From the NCBI GenBank assembly GCA_016719855.1, contig JADJYH010000016.1:1-64000 (forward strand): 64,000 nt of DNA, in the 5' to 3' direction. The stretch comes from Saprospiraceae bacterium. GTDB lineage: Bacteria; Bacteroidota; Bacteroidia; Chitinophagales; Saprospiraceae. The notes below the pieces were generated by a model. That model worked only from the letters and a program-made list of their open reading frames with translations, did no database searches and was not told the DNA's origin. The position numbers were made by a program, and so were the translations under genes. This document shows positions 28,018 to 37,599 of this stretch, piece after piece (within the stretch, counting starts at the first letter, position 1; each line of letters begins with the position of its first letter).

Positions 28018-28185
28018 AGTTGATAGTTCGCCAGTTGGCAGTCAGTGACTGCTAATCTGGAATTTTTTTCCATAGCCCCAAAGAAGAACTACCTAACCCA
28101 CACTTTCAAATTTCACTTGCTTGCATTCTTGAACATATTAGCAGTCAGTGACTGCCTACTGCCCACTGGCAAACTACAAACTGGG
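28018..28185. repeat. Spacer with repeated GCAGTCAGTGACTGC palindrome
   Basis: The 15-base palindrome GCAGTCAGTGACTGC lies at 28038-28052 and again at 28141-28155. Around them are words such as CCAGTTGGCAG and CTGCCTACTGCCCACTGGC that recur elsewhere in the window (21680-21720, 46061-46111). Confidence 0.65.
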
Positions 28186-28374
28186 CGGGCAAAGATATAG
28201 CGGGAATTGGTAAAAAAACCCATCTGCACCCGCACTGCTAAAGTTTTTTGAAAGTTTACCTACCTTTCGCTGCGCAAGCTGCTGGTTTGCGAAACGGCGA
28301 TGCACCTTCAATGTTTCCTCCTTCTGCAACTTGCCGCAGCAACCAGTTTTTCACCAAAACAAAATAGAAAGCTT

Positions 28375-29292
28375 ATGCAACGGCGCAATTTTTTGAAAAA
28401 AAGCCTCCTCTCCACGGCGGCAATGGCTGCTGGCGGCGCTACTATTGCCGCCGCCAGTGAACCCAACCTGACGACCGCCCGAAAATTCAAAATGAAATAT
28501 GCCCCACACTTCGGCATGTTCGAGCAGTCGGCGGGCAAAGACCTGATTGACCAGCTCAAGTTCATGGCCGACCAGGGCTTCACCGCCATGGAAGACAACG
28601 GCATGATGGGCCACACCCCGGAAATGCAGTCAAAAATCGGGGAAACGATGGCCAAGCTCGGCATGACGATGGGCGTTTTCGTGGTCAGCTTCGACAACTG
28701 GCCGCTCTCCACCTCGCTCACCAGCGGCGACCAAGGTTGGCGTGACAAGTTTATCAAGGCTTGCCACGCTGCCGTCGAAACGGCCAAACGGGTGAATGCC
28801 AAGTGGATGACCGTCGTGCCCGGCAACTACGACCGCCGACTGCCGATGGGCATCCAGACCGCAAACGTTGTGGAATCCTTGCGCCGGGGCGCCGAAATCT
28901 TCGAGCCGCACGGCCTCGTGATGGTGCTGGAGCCGTTGAGCGATACCCCCGACCTGTTCATGCGCTACTCCGACCAGACCTACCTGCTCTGCAAAGCCGT
29001 CAACTCGCCTTCTTGCAAAATCCTGTTCGACATGTGGCACATGCAGCGCAACGAGGGCCGCATGACCCACAACATGGACCTGTGCTGGGACGAAATCGCT
29101 TATTTCCAGATTGGTGACGAGCCGGGCCGCAACGAGCCTACTACGGGCGAGATTAATTACAAAAATCTTTTCAAACACATCCACGAGAAGGGGTTCACCG
29201 GGGTGCTGGGTATGGAACATGGTAATTCCGCCGAAGGAAAGGCAGGGGAAATGGCAGTGATTCGGGCGTATGAGGAGGTGGATGCGTTTTAG
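28375..29292 (+). CDS. Tat-exported sugar-phosphate isomerase/hydroxypyruvate isomerase-like protein
   Basis: The start is the ATG 28375 because the following text is a signal of the twin-arginine type (MQRRNFLKKSLLSTAAMAAGG). The mature part (about residues 40-305) is an AP-endonuclease-2-type TIM barrel: MGVFVVSFDNWPL, then PGNYDRRLP, LEPLSDTP, ILFDMWHMQRNEG, IGDEPGRNEP, and a final GVLGMEHGNS. Acidic and His residues of the metal site are present. Close relatives are annotated as hydroxypyruvate isomerase, but the true substrate may be another sugar. The gene is intact and stands alone, followed by a word-like A+T-rich spacer (29293-29371). Confidence 0.8.
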   Translation: MQRRNFLKKSLLSTAAMAAGGATIAAASEPNLTTARKFKMKYAPHFGMFEQSAGKDLIDQLKFMADQGFTAMEDNGMMGHTPEMQSKIGETMAKLGMTMGVFVVSFDNWPLSTSLTSGDQGWRDKFIKACHAAVETAKRVNAKWMTVVPGNYDRRLPMGIQTANVVESLRRGAEIFEPHGLVMVLEPLSDTPDLFMRYSDQTYLLCKAVNSPSCKILFDMWHMQRNEGRMTHNMDLCWDEIAYFQIGDEPGRNEPTTGEINYKNLFKHIHEKGFTGVLGMEHGNSAEGKAGEMAVIRAYEEVDAF

Positions 29293-29371
29293 AATGGAGA
29301 ATTGAAAATTGGGGCATCGGAATCTCCATTTTTTTATTCTCTATTTTCCATTCGAAAGTTTCTTACATACC

Positions 29372-30038
29372 ATGCAAAACTACCTCACCCACCTGCTCGC
29401 AGACATCGAAGCTGCCATCCTTCGGCGCTGGCAGCACTGCCCGCCGCACTTTTACCAAATGGGCTTGCCCGAACGCTGGCTCGAACCACCTGCCGGTTGG
29501 GACGGGCCGCCTCCCGGCTACGCCCGGAACGACGATGTGCTCGATGATTTTTTCTCCGAACTGGAGGACGATGACCTGCTGTCCAACCCCCTGCCGCCCG
29601 AAGAAACCCCGTCGCCCATCCTGGAAGCCGAGCTAAAACCGGATGCCACCCTGCCGCCCGACCCTGAGTTTTTGGCGACCATCGAGGAAGTCCAAGATTA
29701 CCTGCACGGCAAGCCCGGAACTGTTCATGTTCTACCATTTCGGCTTCGATGCGGAGCAGTTCCCGCCGCCCGCTGCACTGACGGACGAGGAACTCGAAAG
29801 GCTCACCCTCACCCTTTGCCGCCTGTGGGCTGCCTTCAATTTCACGCCCGTCTTTCCGCAATCCGCGCCCGGACGGGTGGTTTACCCCTTGCTGCTGGAG
29901 CGGATGGGCAAGCCCGCCTTCGTTTTTGAACATGGCCACATTGGGGTGGAGTTTTGCCATTACGAACCGGAGGAGTGCCCGTTCGGGGTCTGGTGCGATT
30001 GCAAGAAGTATTTGGAGGAGGGAAGGTTTGATATTTGA
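29372..30038 (+). CDS. Hypothetical protein (about 222 aa), one frameshift
   Basis: From the ATG 29372 (MQNYLTHLLADIEAAILRRW) the protein has Trp/Pro-rich text (LPERWLEPPAGWDGPPPGY) and an acidic low-complexity middle. At about 29713-29720 (AAGCCCGGAACTG) the frame must change to continue as ELFMFYHFGFDAEQFPPPAA and a well-formed C-terminal half (FVFEHGHIGVEFCHYEPEECPFGVWCDCKKY). The last part has three Cys and may bind a metal, but I do not recognise a family. It lies about 80 bases before the toxin-antitoxin pair. Confidence 0.6.
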
Positions 30039-30073
30039 ACTGGGGAGTGGGGCAGAGCCTGTACTTGGCAATT

Positions 30074-30103
30074 TTGAAAAGCACCAGTTGGTGTCTATCT
30101 TTG
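30074..30103 (+). promoter_or_regulatory. Bacteroidota-type promoter of the toxin-antitoxin operon
   Basis: TTG at 30074-30076, a 19-base gap, then TATCTTTG at 30096-30103, a full match to the Bacteroidota consensus TTG-N19-TAnnTTTG. The antitoxin ATG is 16 bases downstream. Confidence 0.7.
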
Positions 30104-30119
30104 TAAAAAATCCGCCTTC

Positions 30120-30359
30120 ATGGAAAAACAGCTTTTGTTAAAAAACATCTTCATCGAGTTGAACCAGTTGCCAGAAGCCTACCTCCAGCACTGGTACGAA
30201 CTCATCCACGCCTTCCGGGAGAAACTGCCCGTGCAAGAAGGCGCTTCGACCCCGTCAAAGGAATTCGATTGGGATGCCTTCGTGAAGGAGGCGATGAAAA
30301 ATCGCAGCCAAGACAACCGCCTGCGGGTGAAGCGCATGGAAGCCCTGCTGAACGATTGA
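30120..30359 (+). CDS. Probable antitoxin of a VapBC-type module
   Basis: A 79-aa protein with helical, charged text (MEKQLLLKNIFIELNQLPEA) and a basic C-terminal half (VKEAMKNRSQDNRLRVKRME). It lies 22 bases upstream of a PIN-domain gene on the same strand, the normal order of a type II pair. I do not recognise a specific antitoxin fold in the sequence, so the call rests on size and position. Its expected role is to hold the toxin inactive and to repress the promoter at 30074-30103. The gene is intact. Confidence 0.7.
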   Translation: MEKQLLLKNIFIELNQLPEAYLQHWYELIHAFREKLPVQEGASTPSKEFDWDAFVKEAMKNRSQDNRLRVKRMEALLND

Positions 30360-30381
30360 CCAATCTCCAACCCAACCGCTC

Positions 30382-30807
30382 ATGCCTCCCAAAATCTTGG
30401 TGGATACCGACATCCTGTCCTACTACCTGAAAGGCTACCCCGACGTAGTACAAGAACTTGACGACCATGAAAAGCAGCACGATGCAGTGTTCATTTCCCG
30501 CATCACCGTCGTTGAAGTCCTCGGTGGACTGAAAGCCAAGAACGCCGCCACACAGGAAACCCGCTTCCGGGAATTCATCAATGCCCGCACCATCTTGGAA
30601 ATTGACGAAGCTATCGGGGAAATTGCCTCCGACATCTTTGCCCACCTCTACCAGACCGGGCGGCATAGTGGCAACTACGATATTTTCATCGCCGCCACTG
30701 CCTTACAGCACCAGTTGACGCTTTGCACGAACAATTTGAAGGATTATAGGCATATACCGGGATTGGGGGTGGTGAATTGGAGGAAAGGGATGATTCGGTT
30801 GAAATAG
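30382..30807 (+). CDS. PIN-domain ribonuclease toxin (VapC-like)
   Basis: A 141-aa protein with the PIN fold. The first acidic residue is in ILVDTDILSYYL, a conserved Glu follows (ITVVEVLGGL), and the third acidic segment is SGNYDIFIAATALQHQLTLC, ending in the typical TNNLKDYRHIPGL. VapC toxins cleave RNA, often tRNA, when the antitoxin is lost. Length and motif spacing are normal. The pair stands directly upstream of the large SIR2 gene, a common setting for defence islands. Confidence 0.85.
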   Translation: MPPKILVDTDILSYYLKGYPDVVQELDDHEKQHDAVFISRITVVEVLGGLKAKNAATQETRFREFINARTILEIDEAIGEIASDIFAHLYQTGRHSGNYDIFIAATALQHQLTLCTNNLKDYRHIPGLGVVNWRKGMIRLK

Positions 30808-30862
30808 CCAAAGTCAGGATTTTAGTATTTTTTTCAAACTGAATGTAGAGCGAATTCTAAGC

Positions 30863-30870
30863 TACTTTTG
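30863..30870 (+). promoter_or_regulatory. Possible -7 box of the SIR2 gene
   Basis: TACTTTTG matches TAnnTTTG and lies 17 bases before the proposed ATG at 30888. The upstream TTG is not clear, so support is limited. Confidence 0.35.
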
Positions 30871-30887
30871 TATTTGTGAAGCCTTAT

Positions 30888-33800
30888 ATGCAAAAACTAA
30901 ACAAGACACGGAACACTTTAAATGGATTGCAAAATCTTCTGTTGAGAACCTACTCTTGGAAGAAGGATTTGCAGGAGAGGAAAAATGGGTTTTAAGGCAC
31001 TTGTTTCGTGACCAACTTGATTTTGCTAAGTTGCCACCTGCTTTATTTGAAGCCCTGAGAACAATTCAGGAAGCCCGTGAAAAACGCAAACTGGTCATCT
31101 TTGCTGGGGCAGGTATTTCTTTTGACTCTGGCGCCCCACTCTGGAAAGAAACCAGTACCGCAATTATGCAAGCGATTGGGTTAGAATCAACTTGTGCAGA
31201 TGCAACTCTTATCGGGCAATGGCTGCATAATGAAAAGGATGAGAAAGAATATAATGAAAACTCAGGCAGATACTTGGGTACTACAGGAACTTGCAACCAA
31301 ATCCAATTCATCACCAAATACTTCGGCTTAGACCTCGCCATGTAGTGACAACCAATTTCGATGACCTGCTTGAAAAAGCTATGAACGAGCATCAGCAGAC
31401 ATTTTTTGGGTCATCCTACACGGTCATAAAGAAGGACAAGGAGTTGCCCTATGCTGTAAATGATGAGTATTTAATCAAGATGCATGGGGATTGGGAAGAG
31501 ATGAATTTCGTATTTAAAGAAGACGACTACTTGAATTATGCCCAAAATTTTCCCTTAATAGAGAGTTTTGTAAAAGGGATTTTTTCTTCCCACTCGGTAC
31601 TGTTCATAGGTTTTTCATTTTCGGACTCCAATTTGAAACAGATTGTCAACTGGGTAAAAAGGATTCTCGGCGAGGATTTTCAGAGAGCTTATCTTTTTCA
31701 ACATGATAATGAAATCGCACCCCACCAAGAAAAGTATTTTCGTAAGAAGGGCATCCTACCAATCGCCTATGATTCTTCCATAACAAAGTTATTGGCTGAG
31801 ATAGAACCCAAAAAGGAGGTAGTGATTTCGAGCGAACCAGGTCGTAGAACTTACAACTTTCTTCGGCTACTTGAATTGTTTAACTACCGGGATTACGAAC
31901 GGCTAAAAAAAGCCCGTACACAGCATGTGCTCGACCAAATGTATGAGAGCCTGAAACAGTTTGATGCGTTCAACAGCATTCCGCCCTCTACTTTAGAAAA
32001 TCTGTTTCCTTTCTCGCCTACCCGCCTTCAACTTGCAAAGGTTAAAGACTATCATAGGGAACCAACAGATGCCAGGCATGAAACTGGCAATCACTTGCAA
32101 ACAAGCAATGAAAAAATCATTGCCCTGATGCAGGGCATTGAATTTAAAGAGGGTAGAATCTTACTAAAAGAGAATAGTCCTGAAGCGGAAGCGATAAAGC
32201 GGATACCTCATTTTGAGAAAAAATTAGCCTATGTATTTGATAAGCTCAGGTCAAGCCAAATCAACTGTATCCAGCGTATAGACGACAACTCCAAGGATAA
32301 CCATAACCGAATAAATTACGTTACCAACTTTTCGAAGGAATTACCTTTTGTTCAATGGCTTGACTTCCACTACAAACCACTATTGGAAGCTGTTCATTCC
32401 CGCCGATTGATGGCAATGGGCTCATCTGTTCGACCTTTGCGGGAACGCCTTCTCGATGGATTGGTGCTTTCACGGTTACATTACTATCTGGAAGCTTATG
32501 AGGTATACTCGGATATTGGGAAGGAAGCGCTCAAGAATCAGGATTTTGTAACTTTCTTCATCTGCCAACACAACAAAATATTCGTGGGCAGGATGGTAGA
32601 ACGGTCAGCAGATTATAGAAATCATCCTCAAGATTTGGTTGAGCGGGTAGAGGATGAAATCAACACCATTGATTTGGCTGCTTACCTTCGAGTGATGCAT
32701 TTAGAAAAGGAAGTAAAAGGGTTGCTGACAGGTGTCTTTCGAAAAGATTTTTTTGAAGAATATAGCGAAAGAACGAAAGAATCCCATAAAAGGTTTTGAA
32801 AAATTATGGAATCCTTTAAAAGTCCTAATTATCACACTTTCGGGAATTCGTATGAAGGACACTATTTGATTGAATGGTATTCCATCCTTTACTGGTTTTA
32901 CTTCTCCAATGGAATCTTGTTGGGGTGGGATAGTCAAAAGTTCGCTGAATTGACTGAATTGACATTTGAAGGTCAGATAGCAAGCTTGTGTACCTCGAAC
33001 GCGACAATGGGCGCTTAAAAACTGCGAACATTGAATTGCTGCGGTTGGCTTGTCATTTTCTTGAAACAAAAAAACTGGGTGAAATTCTTTACAGATACAA
33101 GTTTGAAGAATTCCCTTTGCTTCCGTTGAAGAGAAAAAGCAGTTTGTTCACTTTGCTATCAACTGGTTTTCCTCGCTTTTTGATGAGAGCCACCTATTCT
33201 TTTCAATCATTAATAATCGCCACCTTTCAAGCTATTATCAGGAAAAGGAATATTTCGGAGAGGTGGATTATTTGAGCAATAATTTTCTCCTCATCTTTTC
33301 TCACATAGATTTGGAAGAACTTCGGGAGTCAAGTGAATTGCCCCGTATGATTGAAGCCGTTTTGAAGGCATTGCTGCATTTCTTGGGGGAAAGGAGTTTA
33401 TGGGATGAAAAGTACCTCATCAAATTTCTTCACCGAAACCTCAAATTCTTTTCCCAAAAGCAGATAGAAATGGTCTTGGTAGCGACCGCAAAAAGCCGGG
33501 GATGGACACATCGAATTGGGATTTATCTTGCCCGTTTCCTTGAAAAAAGCAATATTGAGTTTCAGTTATCAGACAGTCAGATATTGCATGAGTTGATTTA
33601 CCCGAAAAGAGAAGGGTGCGCACCAGAAAATAAGGTGGACGACTTCGTGTTTCTTCATCCGTACTTATCTCCAGATTTGCAAAAGGAATTAGTCGCTGCC
33701 GTTAAGGAAAAATTGGCAATTGCAAACCCGGAAAGCGTACTACTTTGGTTTCAGGCAAAATGTGAAGGTGCATTGCCATCCGAAGAAGAAATGCCTGAGA

Positions 33801-34207
33801 ACCTTCTCGCTGTATTTGAAAAACAGTTTGCCAGAATTTCAGCAATCCAATTTCAACCAGACGGAGAGGTTATTTTGAGGCATAGCCTTAATGTCAACAT
33901 TCCTTACTGGTTTGGAGCGCTTGTTTATAGCGATAGTAGAGGGTTGGGGATAGAAACGACCAAACGCTTACTTGCCGATTCAAACCTACCTGGCGTCTTT
34001 CGGTGGTTACTTGACCCAGAAGGGTTCGATTATCAAACATTTGATTGCATGTGGGTTTTCTTTTTCAAGAACGATGCACTTTTTGGAAAAATCGGAGCGA
34101 TGAAAATTCCACAGCTTCAGAGGGTTTTTCACGAGAAACTGAAGGAGGATTATTCCTCTGAACTGGCAAAGGTTTACTTCAAACATTTCGCTGATAAATC
34201 AGAATAA
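30888..34207 (+). pseudogene. Large SIR2-domain protein, probable phage-defence effector, several breaks
   Basis: About 1,100 codons in one gene. N-terminal helical text (EHFKWIAKSSVENLLLEEGF) leads to a SIR2 domain (about residues 65-330): LVIFAGAGISFDSGAPLWKE, VVTTNFDDLLEKA, LIKMHGDW and VLFIGFSFSDSNLKQIV. These are the NAD-binding and catalytic positions of SIR2-like NADases. A long alpha-helical region without known domains follows. Breaks: an A run after 30888, one missing base near 31331, an in-frame TGA at 32797-32799 (a Trp codon would fit), and frame changes near 32985 and 33135. Architecture and size resemble defence-associated sirtuins such as DSR1/DSR2, which deplete NAD on phage infection. 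Base composition is richer in A+T than the neighbours. It follows a VapBC-like pair. Confidence 0.75.
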
Positions 34208-34375
34208 AAACTACTTTCGTTACGAGTATTTACATGAGAAAATGCCACCCACCAAAAAAAGAACCCAACACCGTCCTCTTTGCCATGATAAACACCCTGC
34301 ACGACTAACGCCAAATTGATTGAATTGAAAAACTCAGGAAGGAAAAAAAGTGTAGATTTTGTCAGTTGAAAATTT
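34208..34375. other. Short A+T-rich spacer after the SIR2 gene
   Basis: There is no gene in this stretch. It separates the A+T-richer island from the minus-strand genes that follow. Confidence 0.35.
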
Positions 34376-34600
34376 CCTACCACCCCACCTCAAATGCCTT
34401 CGCCGTCTCCATCGCCTCTTCCACATACCCCCGATACCCCTCGTTCTTCCACAATTTTTTTGTTCACCTCGATGCTGTCCATCACATTGAGGGCCTGTTC
34501 GTAGGTTTCGAACAGGCCCTCAATAGTGGGCGGAGCGACGAGGAAGTCGAAGCGTAAATCCTTCTCCCATGCGAAGTCTTTCAGGTGGCTAACTGTGCCT
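34376..34600 (-). pseudogene. Orphan C-terminal gene fragment
   Basis: On the minus strand, text that looks like protein (GRWLGTVSHLKDFAWEKDL, then RFDFLVAPPTIEGLFETYEQ and ALNVMDSIEVNKK) continues, after one frame change near 34450, as WKNEGYRGYVEEAMETAKAF to a stop. No start codon is in reach because the upstream bases are the end of the hydrolase gene. A perfect inverted repeat (ATTGAGGGCCTGTTCG/CGAACAGGCCCTCAAT, 34486-34524) lies inside it and may be a terminator of the hydrolase gene. I do not recognise the family. Confidence 0.35.
34486..34524. terminator. 16-base perfect hairpin downstream of the hydrolase gene
   Basis: ATTGAGGGCCTGTTCG pairs exactly with CGAACAGGCCCTCAAT around a seven-base loop. 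It has no long T run, and it overlaps the protein-like fragment, so the role is uncertain. Confidence 0.45.
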
Positions 34601-34616
34601 AACCAACGGCCAATTT

Positions 34617-35456
34617 CTAATTTCCCAATTTCTCCCTCAAAAACGCCAACGCAAGCTGGTTCGCTTCCTGTGCTGCCGCATCGTTGTAACGAGGACTGGT
34701 CGGGTTGGCAAAGGCGTGTTCAGCATCGAACCAATGGTTCTCGACCTTCTTCCCAGTAGCTTTGGCCAGCGTCTCGAACTTGCCAATCACCTCCCGGTTT
34801 ATCCATTTGTCCTGCTCCGCAAAAATGCCGAGCACATCCACTTGCAGGGCAGCGAGTTCTTCCGCCTTTTCCACGGGCATGCCGTAATACATCACGCAGC
34901 CAGCACCACGCTCGGCAGCAAGTATGCTCGTGCGCAATGACCAGCCGCCGCCGAAGCACCAGCCGATAGTAGCAACTTTACCGTCTTTTCCGGCATAGGC
35001 CAGCGCACCTTTGATGATAGCTTCGCTGCGCTCCGGCTTCACGCTGCCCATGATTTTTCCCGCTTCATCGGGGTTGGCAGTGACCTGACCATCGTAAAGG
35101 TCGAGGGCCACGACGGTCACGTTGCCGAGGCTGTCGGCCAAGCGGTCAGCTTCCCGCTTGATTTGGTCGTTGAGGCCCCACCACTCGTGGATGACAAATA
35201 GGAATTTGTGCGTTGGTTCAGCCGTCTTGACGACGTAAACCTTGGTCATGCCGCCGTCAGGTGTACGCAAGTCCAGCATTGAGCCTTTTCCTTGATAATC
35301 AATGGGTTGTGGTGCTTCGTGTGCTTTGGTGAAGTTGGCGTCACTAGTAAATTTGGCCATGGCGTCACCGCTCTGTTCAGCCACCGTGTCGTTGGTGCAA
35401 CGGGTGAGGGCGAAGAGGGCAAACATTGCGAAGCCGAGAAGAGTAATGTTTTTCAT
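34617..35456 (-). CDS. Dienelactone hydrolase family lipoprotein
   Basis: The start is the ATG 35456. The signal peptide (MKNITLLGFAMFALFALTRC) ends in a Cys at residue 20 that can be lipidated, so the protein is probably envelope-bound. The hydrolase part has FVIHEWWGLNDQIKREADR (oxyanion region), the nucleophile motif TIGWCFGGGW (Cys in GxCxGG, typical of dienelactone hydrolases), an Asp region (GIFAEQDKWI) and the final His (DAEHAFANPTS). Substrates of this exported group are not established. The gene is intact, 279 aa, normal for the family. Confidence 0.85.
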   Translation of the reverse strand: MKNITLLGFAMFALFALTRCTNDTVAEQSGDAMAKFTSDANFTKAHEAPQPIDYQGKGSMLDLRTPDGGMTKVYVVKTAEPTHKFLFVIHEWWGLNDQIKREADRLADSLGNVTVVALDLYDGQVTANPDEAGKIMGSVKPERSEAIIKGALAYAGKDGKVATIGWCFGGGWSLRTSILAAERGAGCVMYYGMPVEKAEELAALQVDVLGIFAEQDKWINREVIGKFETLAKATGKKVENHWFDAEHAFANPTSPRYNDAAAQEANQLALAFLREKLGN

Positions 35457-35601
35457 GTGAAAGCCTGTTGAATCGTTAGATTGTGGGATTTGAGAGGTCA
35501 CGTAAAGACACTTCCAATATCACAGCAAACTTGGTGAATTTATTTTGGATAAACATGCCAGCACCAATATGGTTTACCAGCAAAATCAAGCAAAATCACC
35601 T

Positions 35602-37239
35602 TCATGAAAGGTACTTCCCCACAATCGGCAGCCTGCGCCCCACCCCAAACGCCTTCGGCGACACCCGCAGCACGGGCGCAGCCTGGTGACGCTTGAACTC
35701 GCTCATGTTCACCAGTCGCAGCGCCCGGCGAACCGTCGCCTCGTCGAAGCCCATGCGGATTATCTCGTGCGGGCCTTGCCGCTGCTCGATGTACTGGTAG
35801 AGAATTGCGTCGAGGATGTCGTATTCCGGTAGGCTGTCGCTGTCCTTTTGGTTGGGCCGAAGCTCGGCTGACGGTGGTTTGCTGATGGTGTTTTCTGGGA
35901 TGACGATGCCGTCTTTGTTCATGTAATGCGCCAGTTGGAACACCTCCGTTTTGTACACATCGGCCAGCACGGAGAGGCCACCGCACATGTCACCATAGAG
36001 TGTCCCGTAGCCAACAGCCATCTCGCTTTTGTTGGTGGTATTGAGCAGGATGTTGCCGAATTTATTCGAAATGGCCATCAGCAACATGCCCCGAATTCGG
36101 GCTTGGATGTTCTCCTCCGCTATGCTGAACGGGTGTCCCCAGAAGTGCGGTTTCAGCGTTTCCATGTACTGCTCAAACACTGGCTCGATGGGCACGATGT
36201 CGTACTGGATACCGAGGTTGATGGCCAGTTCACGGGCGTCGTTCACGGAGTGGTCGGAGCTGAACTGCGAGGGCATGAGCAGCACCCGCACGTTGTCCTT
36301 GCCGAGCGCACGGGCGGCCAGCACGGCCACCACCGCCGAGTCAATGCCGCCGCTGAGGCCGAGGATGGCCTGCTTGAAACCGAGCTTCTTGAAGTAATCA
36401 CTGATGCCGAGCAGCAAGGCATCGTGGATGAGCGCAATCTTCTCCTTGGGCTGCTCTACGTTGCGCCCGCCTTTCATAACTTCCTGTAAATCAAAGGTTT
36501 TTACGCATTCCTCCCAGTAGGGCAACTCTTCAAAAACATTGCCGTCGGGCGAAACCACGAGCGAACCGCCATCAAAAATGATGTCGGTCTGTGAGCCGAT
36601 TTGGTTCACGTACACCATCGGTAAGCCGTAGCGCTGCACGTTGGCCCGAAGCACATGGATGCGGCTCTTTGCGTGCTCGTAATTGAACGGCGAGGCGCTC
36701 AGGTTCACGATGAGGTCAGGCTTTTGCGGCATCATTTCGTCGAGCGGCACGACGGTGTAGAGCGGGTTCTCGTTGCCGAGGTTCCAGAGGTCTTCGCAGA
36801 TGCTGAGGGCGATTTTTTTGCCCATGAACTCCACCACTTTGAACTCTTTGGCCGGCTCAAAATGGCGGTATTCGTCGAACACGTCATAGGTCGGCAGCAG
36901 CGCCTTGTGCTGCACGTGCTTGATTTTGCCGTCTTCGAGGAAGTAGGCGGAGTTGTACAAATCCTTGCCTTCCACAACGAGGTTTTTGCTCGGCGAGCCA
37001 ACGGCGATGGCGATGCCCTGCGCTGCCTCGGCCAGCTTCAGCACGGCCCGCTGTGAGCGGCGGATGAAGTCGTCGAACTCCAAAAAGTCACGGGGTGGGT
37101 AGCCACAGGTGGCCAGTTCGGGGAACACGACGAGGTCGGCACCTTGTTGTTTGGCTTCCTCCACGGCCTTGAGCATCTTGGAGGTGTTGCCGTCGAAGTC
37201 GCCGACGAAGAAGTTGAGTTGGGCGAGGGCTATTTTCAT
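35602..37239 (-). CDS. nadE: Glutamine-dependent NAD+ synthetase
   Basis: Makes NAD+ from deamido-NAD with glutamine as nitrogen donor. The N-terminal nitrilase-type glutaminase (residues 1 to about 260) has the Glu in VVFPELATCGYPPRD, a Lys in VQHKALLPTYDVFDEYRHF and the Cys in ALSICEDLWNLG. The C-terminal synthetase (about 275-545) has the P-loop LGLSGGIDSAVVAVLAARAL and the NKSEMAVGYGTLYGDMCGG motif. The length of 545 aa is standard for the two-domain type, and the gene is intact. It is useful to note that NAD supply lies about 1.4 kb from a SIR2 NADase-type gene, but there is no sign that the two are linked. Confidence 0.95.
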   Translation of the reverse strand: MKIALAQLNFFVGDFDGNTSKMLKAVEEAKQQGADLVVFPELATCGYPPRDFLEFDDFIRRSQRAVLKLAEAAQGIAIAVGSPSKNLVVEGKDLYNSAYFLEDGKIKHVQHKALLPTYDVFDEYRHFEPAKEFKVVEFMGKKIALSICEDLWNLGNENPLYTVVPLDEMMPQKPDLIVNLSASPFNYEHAKSRIHVLRANVQRYGLPMVYVNQIGSQTDIIFDGGSLVVSPDGNVFEELPYWEECVKTFDLQEVMKGGRNVEQPKEKIALIHDALLLGISDYFKKLGFKQAILGLSGGIDSAVVAVLAARALGKDNVRVLLMPSQFSSDHSVNDARELAINLGIQYDIVPIEPVFEQYMETLKPHFWGHPFSIAEENIQARIRGMLLMAISNKFGNILLNTTNKSEMAVGYGTLYGDMCGGLSVLADVYKTEVFQLAHYMNKDGIVIPENTISKPPSAELRPNQKDSDSLPEYDILDAILYQYIEQRQGPHEIIRMGFDEATVRRALRLVNMSEFKRHQAAPVLRVSPKAFGVGRRLPIVGKYLS

Positions 37240-37599
37240 TTAATGAAGACTGATTTAGTTCCCCTTCGGGGACGACAAATAAGGATTGGGGGCGGTACAT
37301 CAACGCATCTGCATTGGCGCATGTTTAGTTCCGGTTTTTGGCTTGGTGCTGCTTTTTGGGTTTTAACAATGTTGTTTTTTTGATAACAATCCATTCCAAA
37401 CAAAATTGTGAAGCAAAGTCAAGAACAGCCATTTTGCCCATTTTGGCGTCGCCATTTTTTGTACAAAAAGCGGGGCAAAGCTAATCTGCCACGACAGCAT
37501 TGGCAACAAAAAAAGCCTGCGCCAAGTCAGCGCAAGCTTTTCACTAATTTTTATCACCTGATTTTTATTGGACAACAATTTTGCCAGTTTAATCTCCAC
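37240..37599. other. Spacer with the terminator of the subtilase gene
   Basis: No gene is seen in these 360 bases. The nadE promoter must lie in the first part, near 37245-37330. The hairpin at 37512-37540 belongs to the subtilase gene that ends at 37600. Confidence 0.4.
37512..37540 (-). terminator. Terminator of the subtilase gene
   Basis: On the minus strand AAAGCTTGCGC pairs with GCGCAGGCTTT (one mismatch), followed by a T run. Confidence 0.7.

Noticed and set aside
32797..32799. In-frame TGA in the SIR2 gene as a recoded Trp
   Set aside because: TGA is a normal stop for other genes here (for example at the end of the rebuilt pyrC), and the gene has several other breaks, so mutation or error is simpler.
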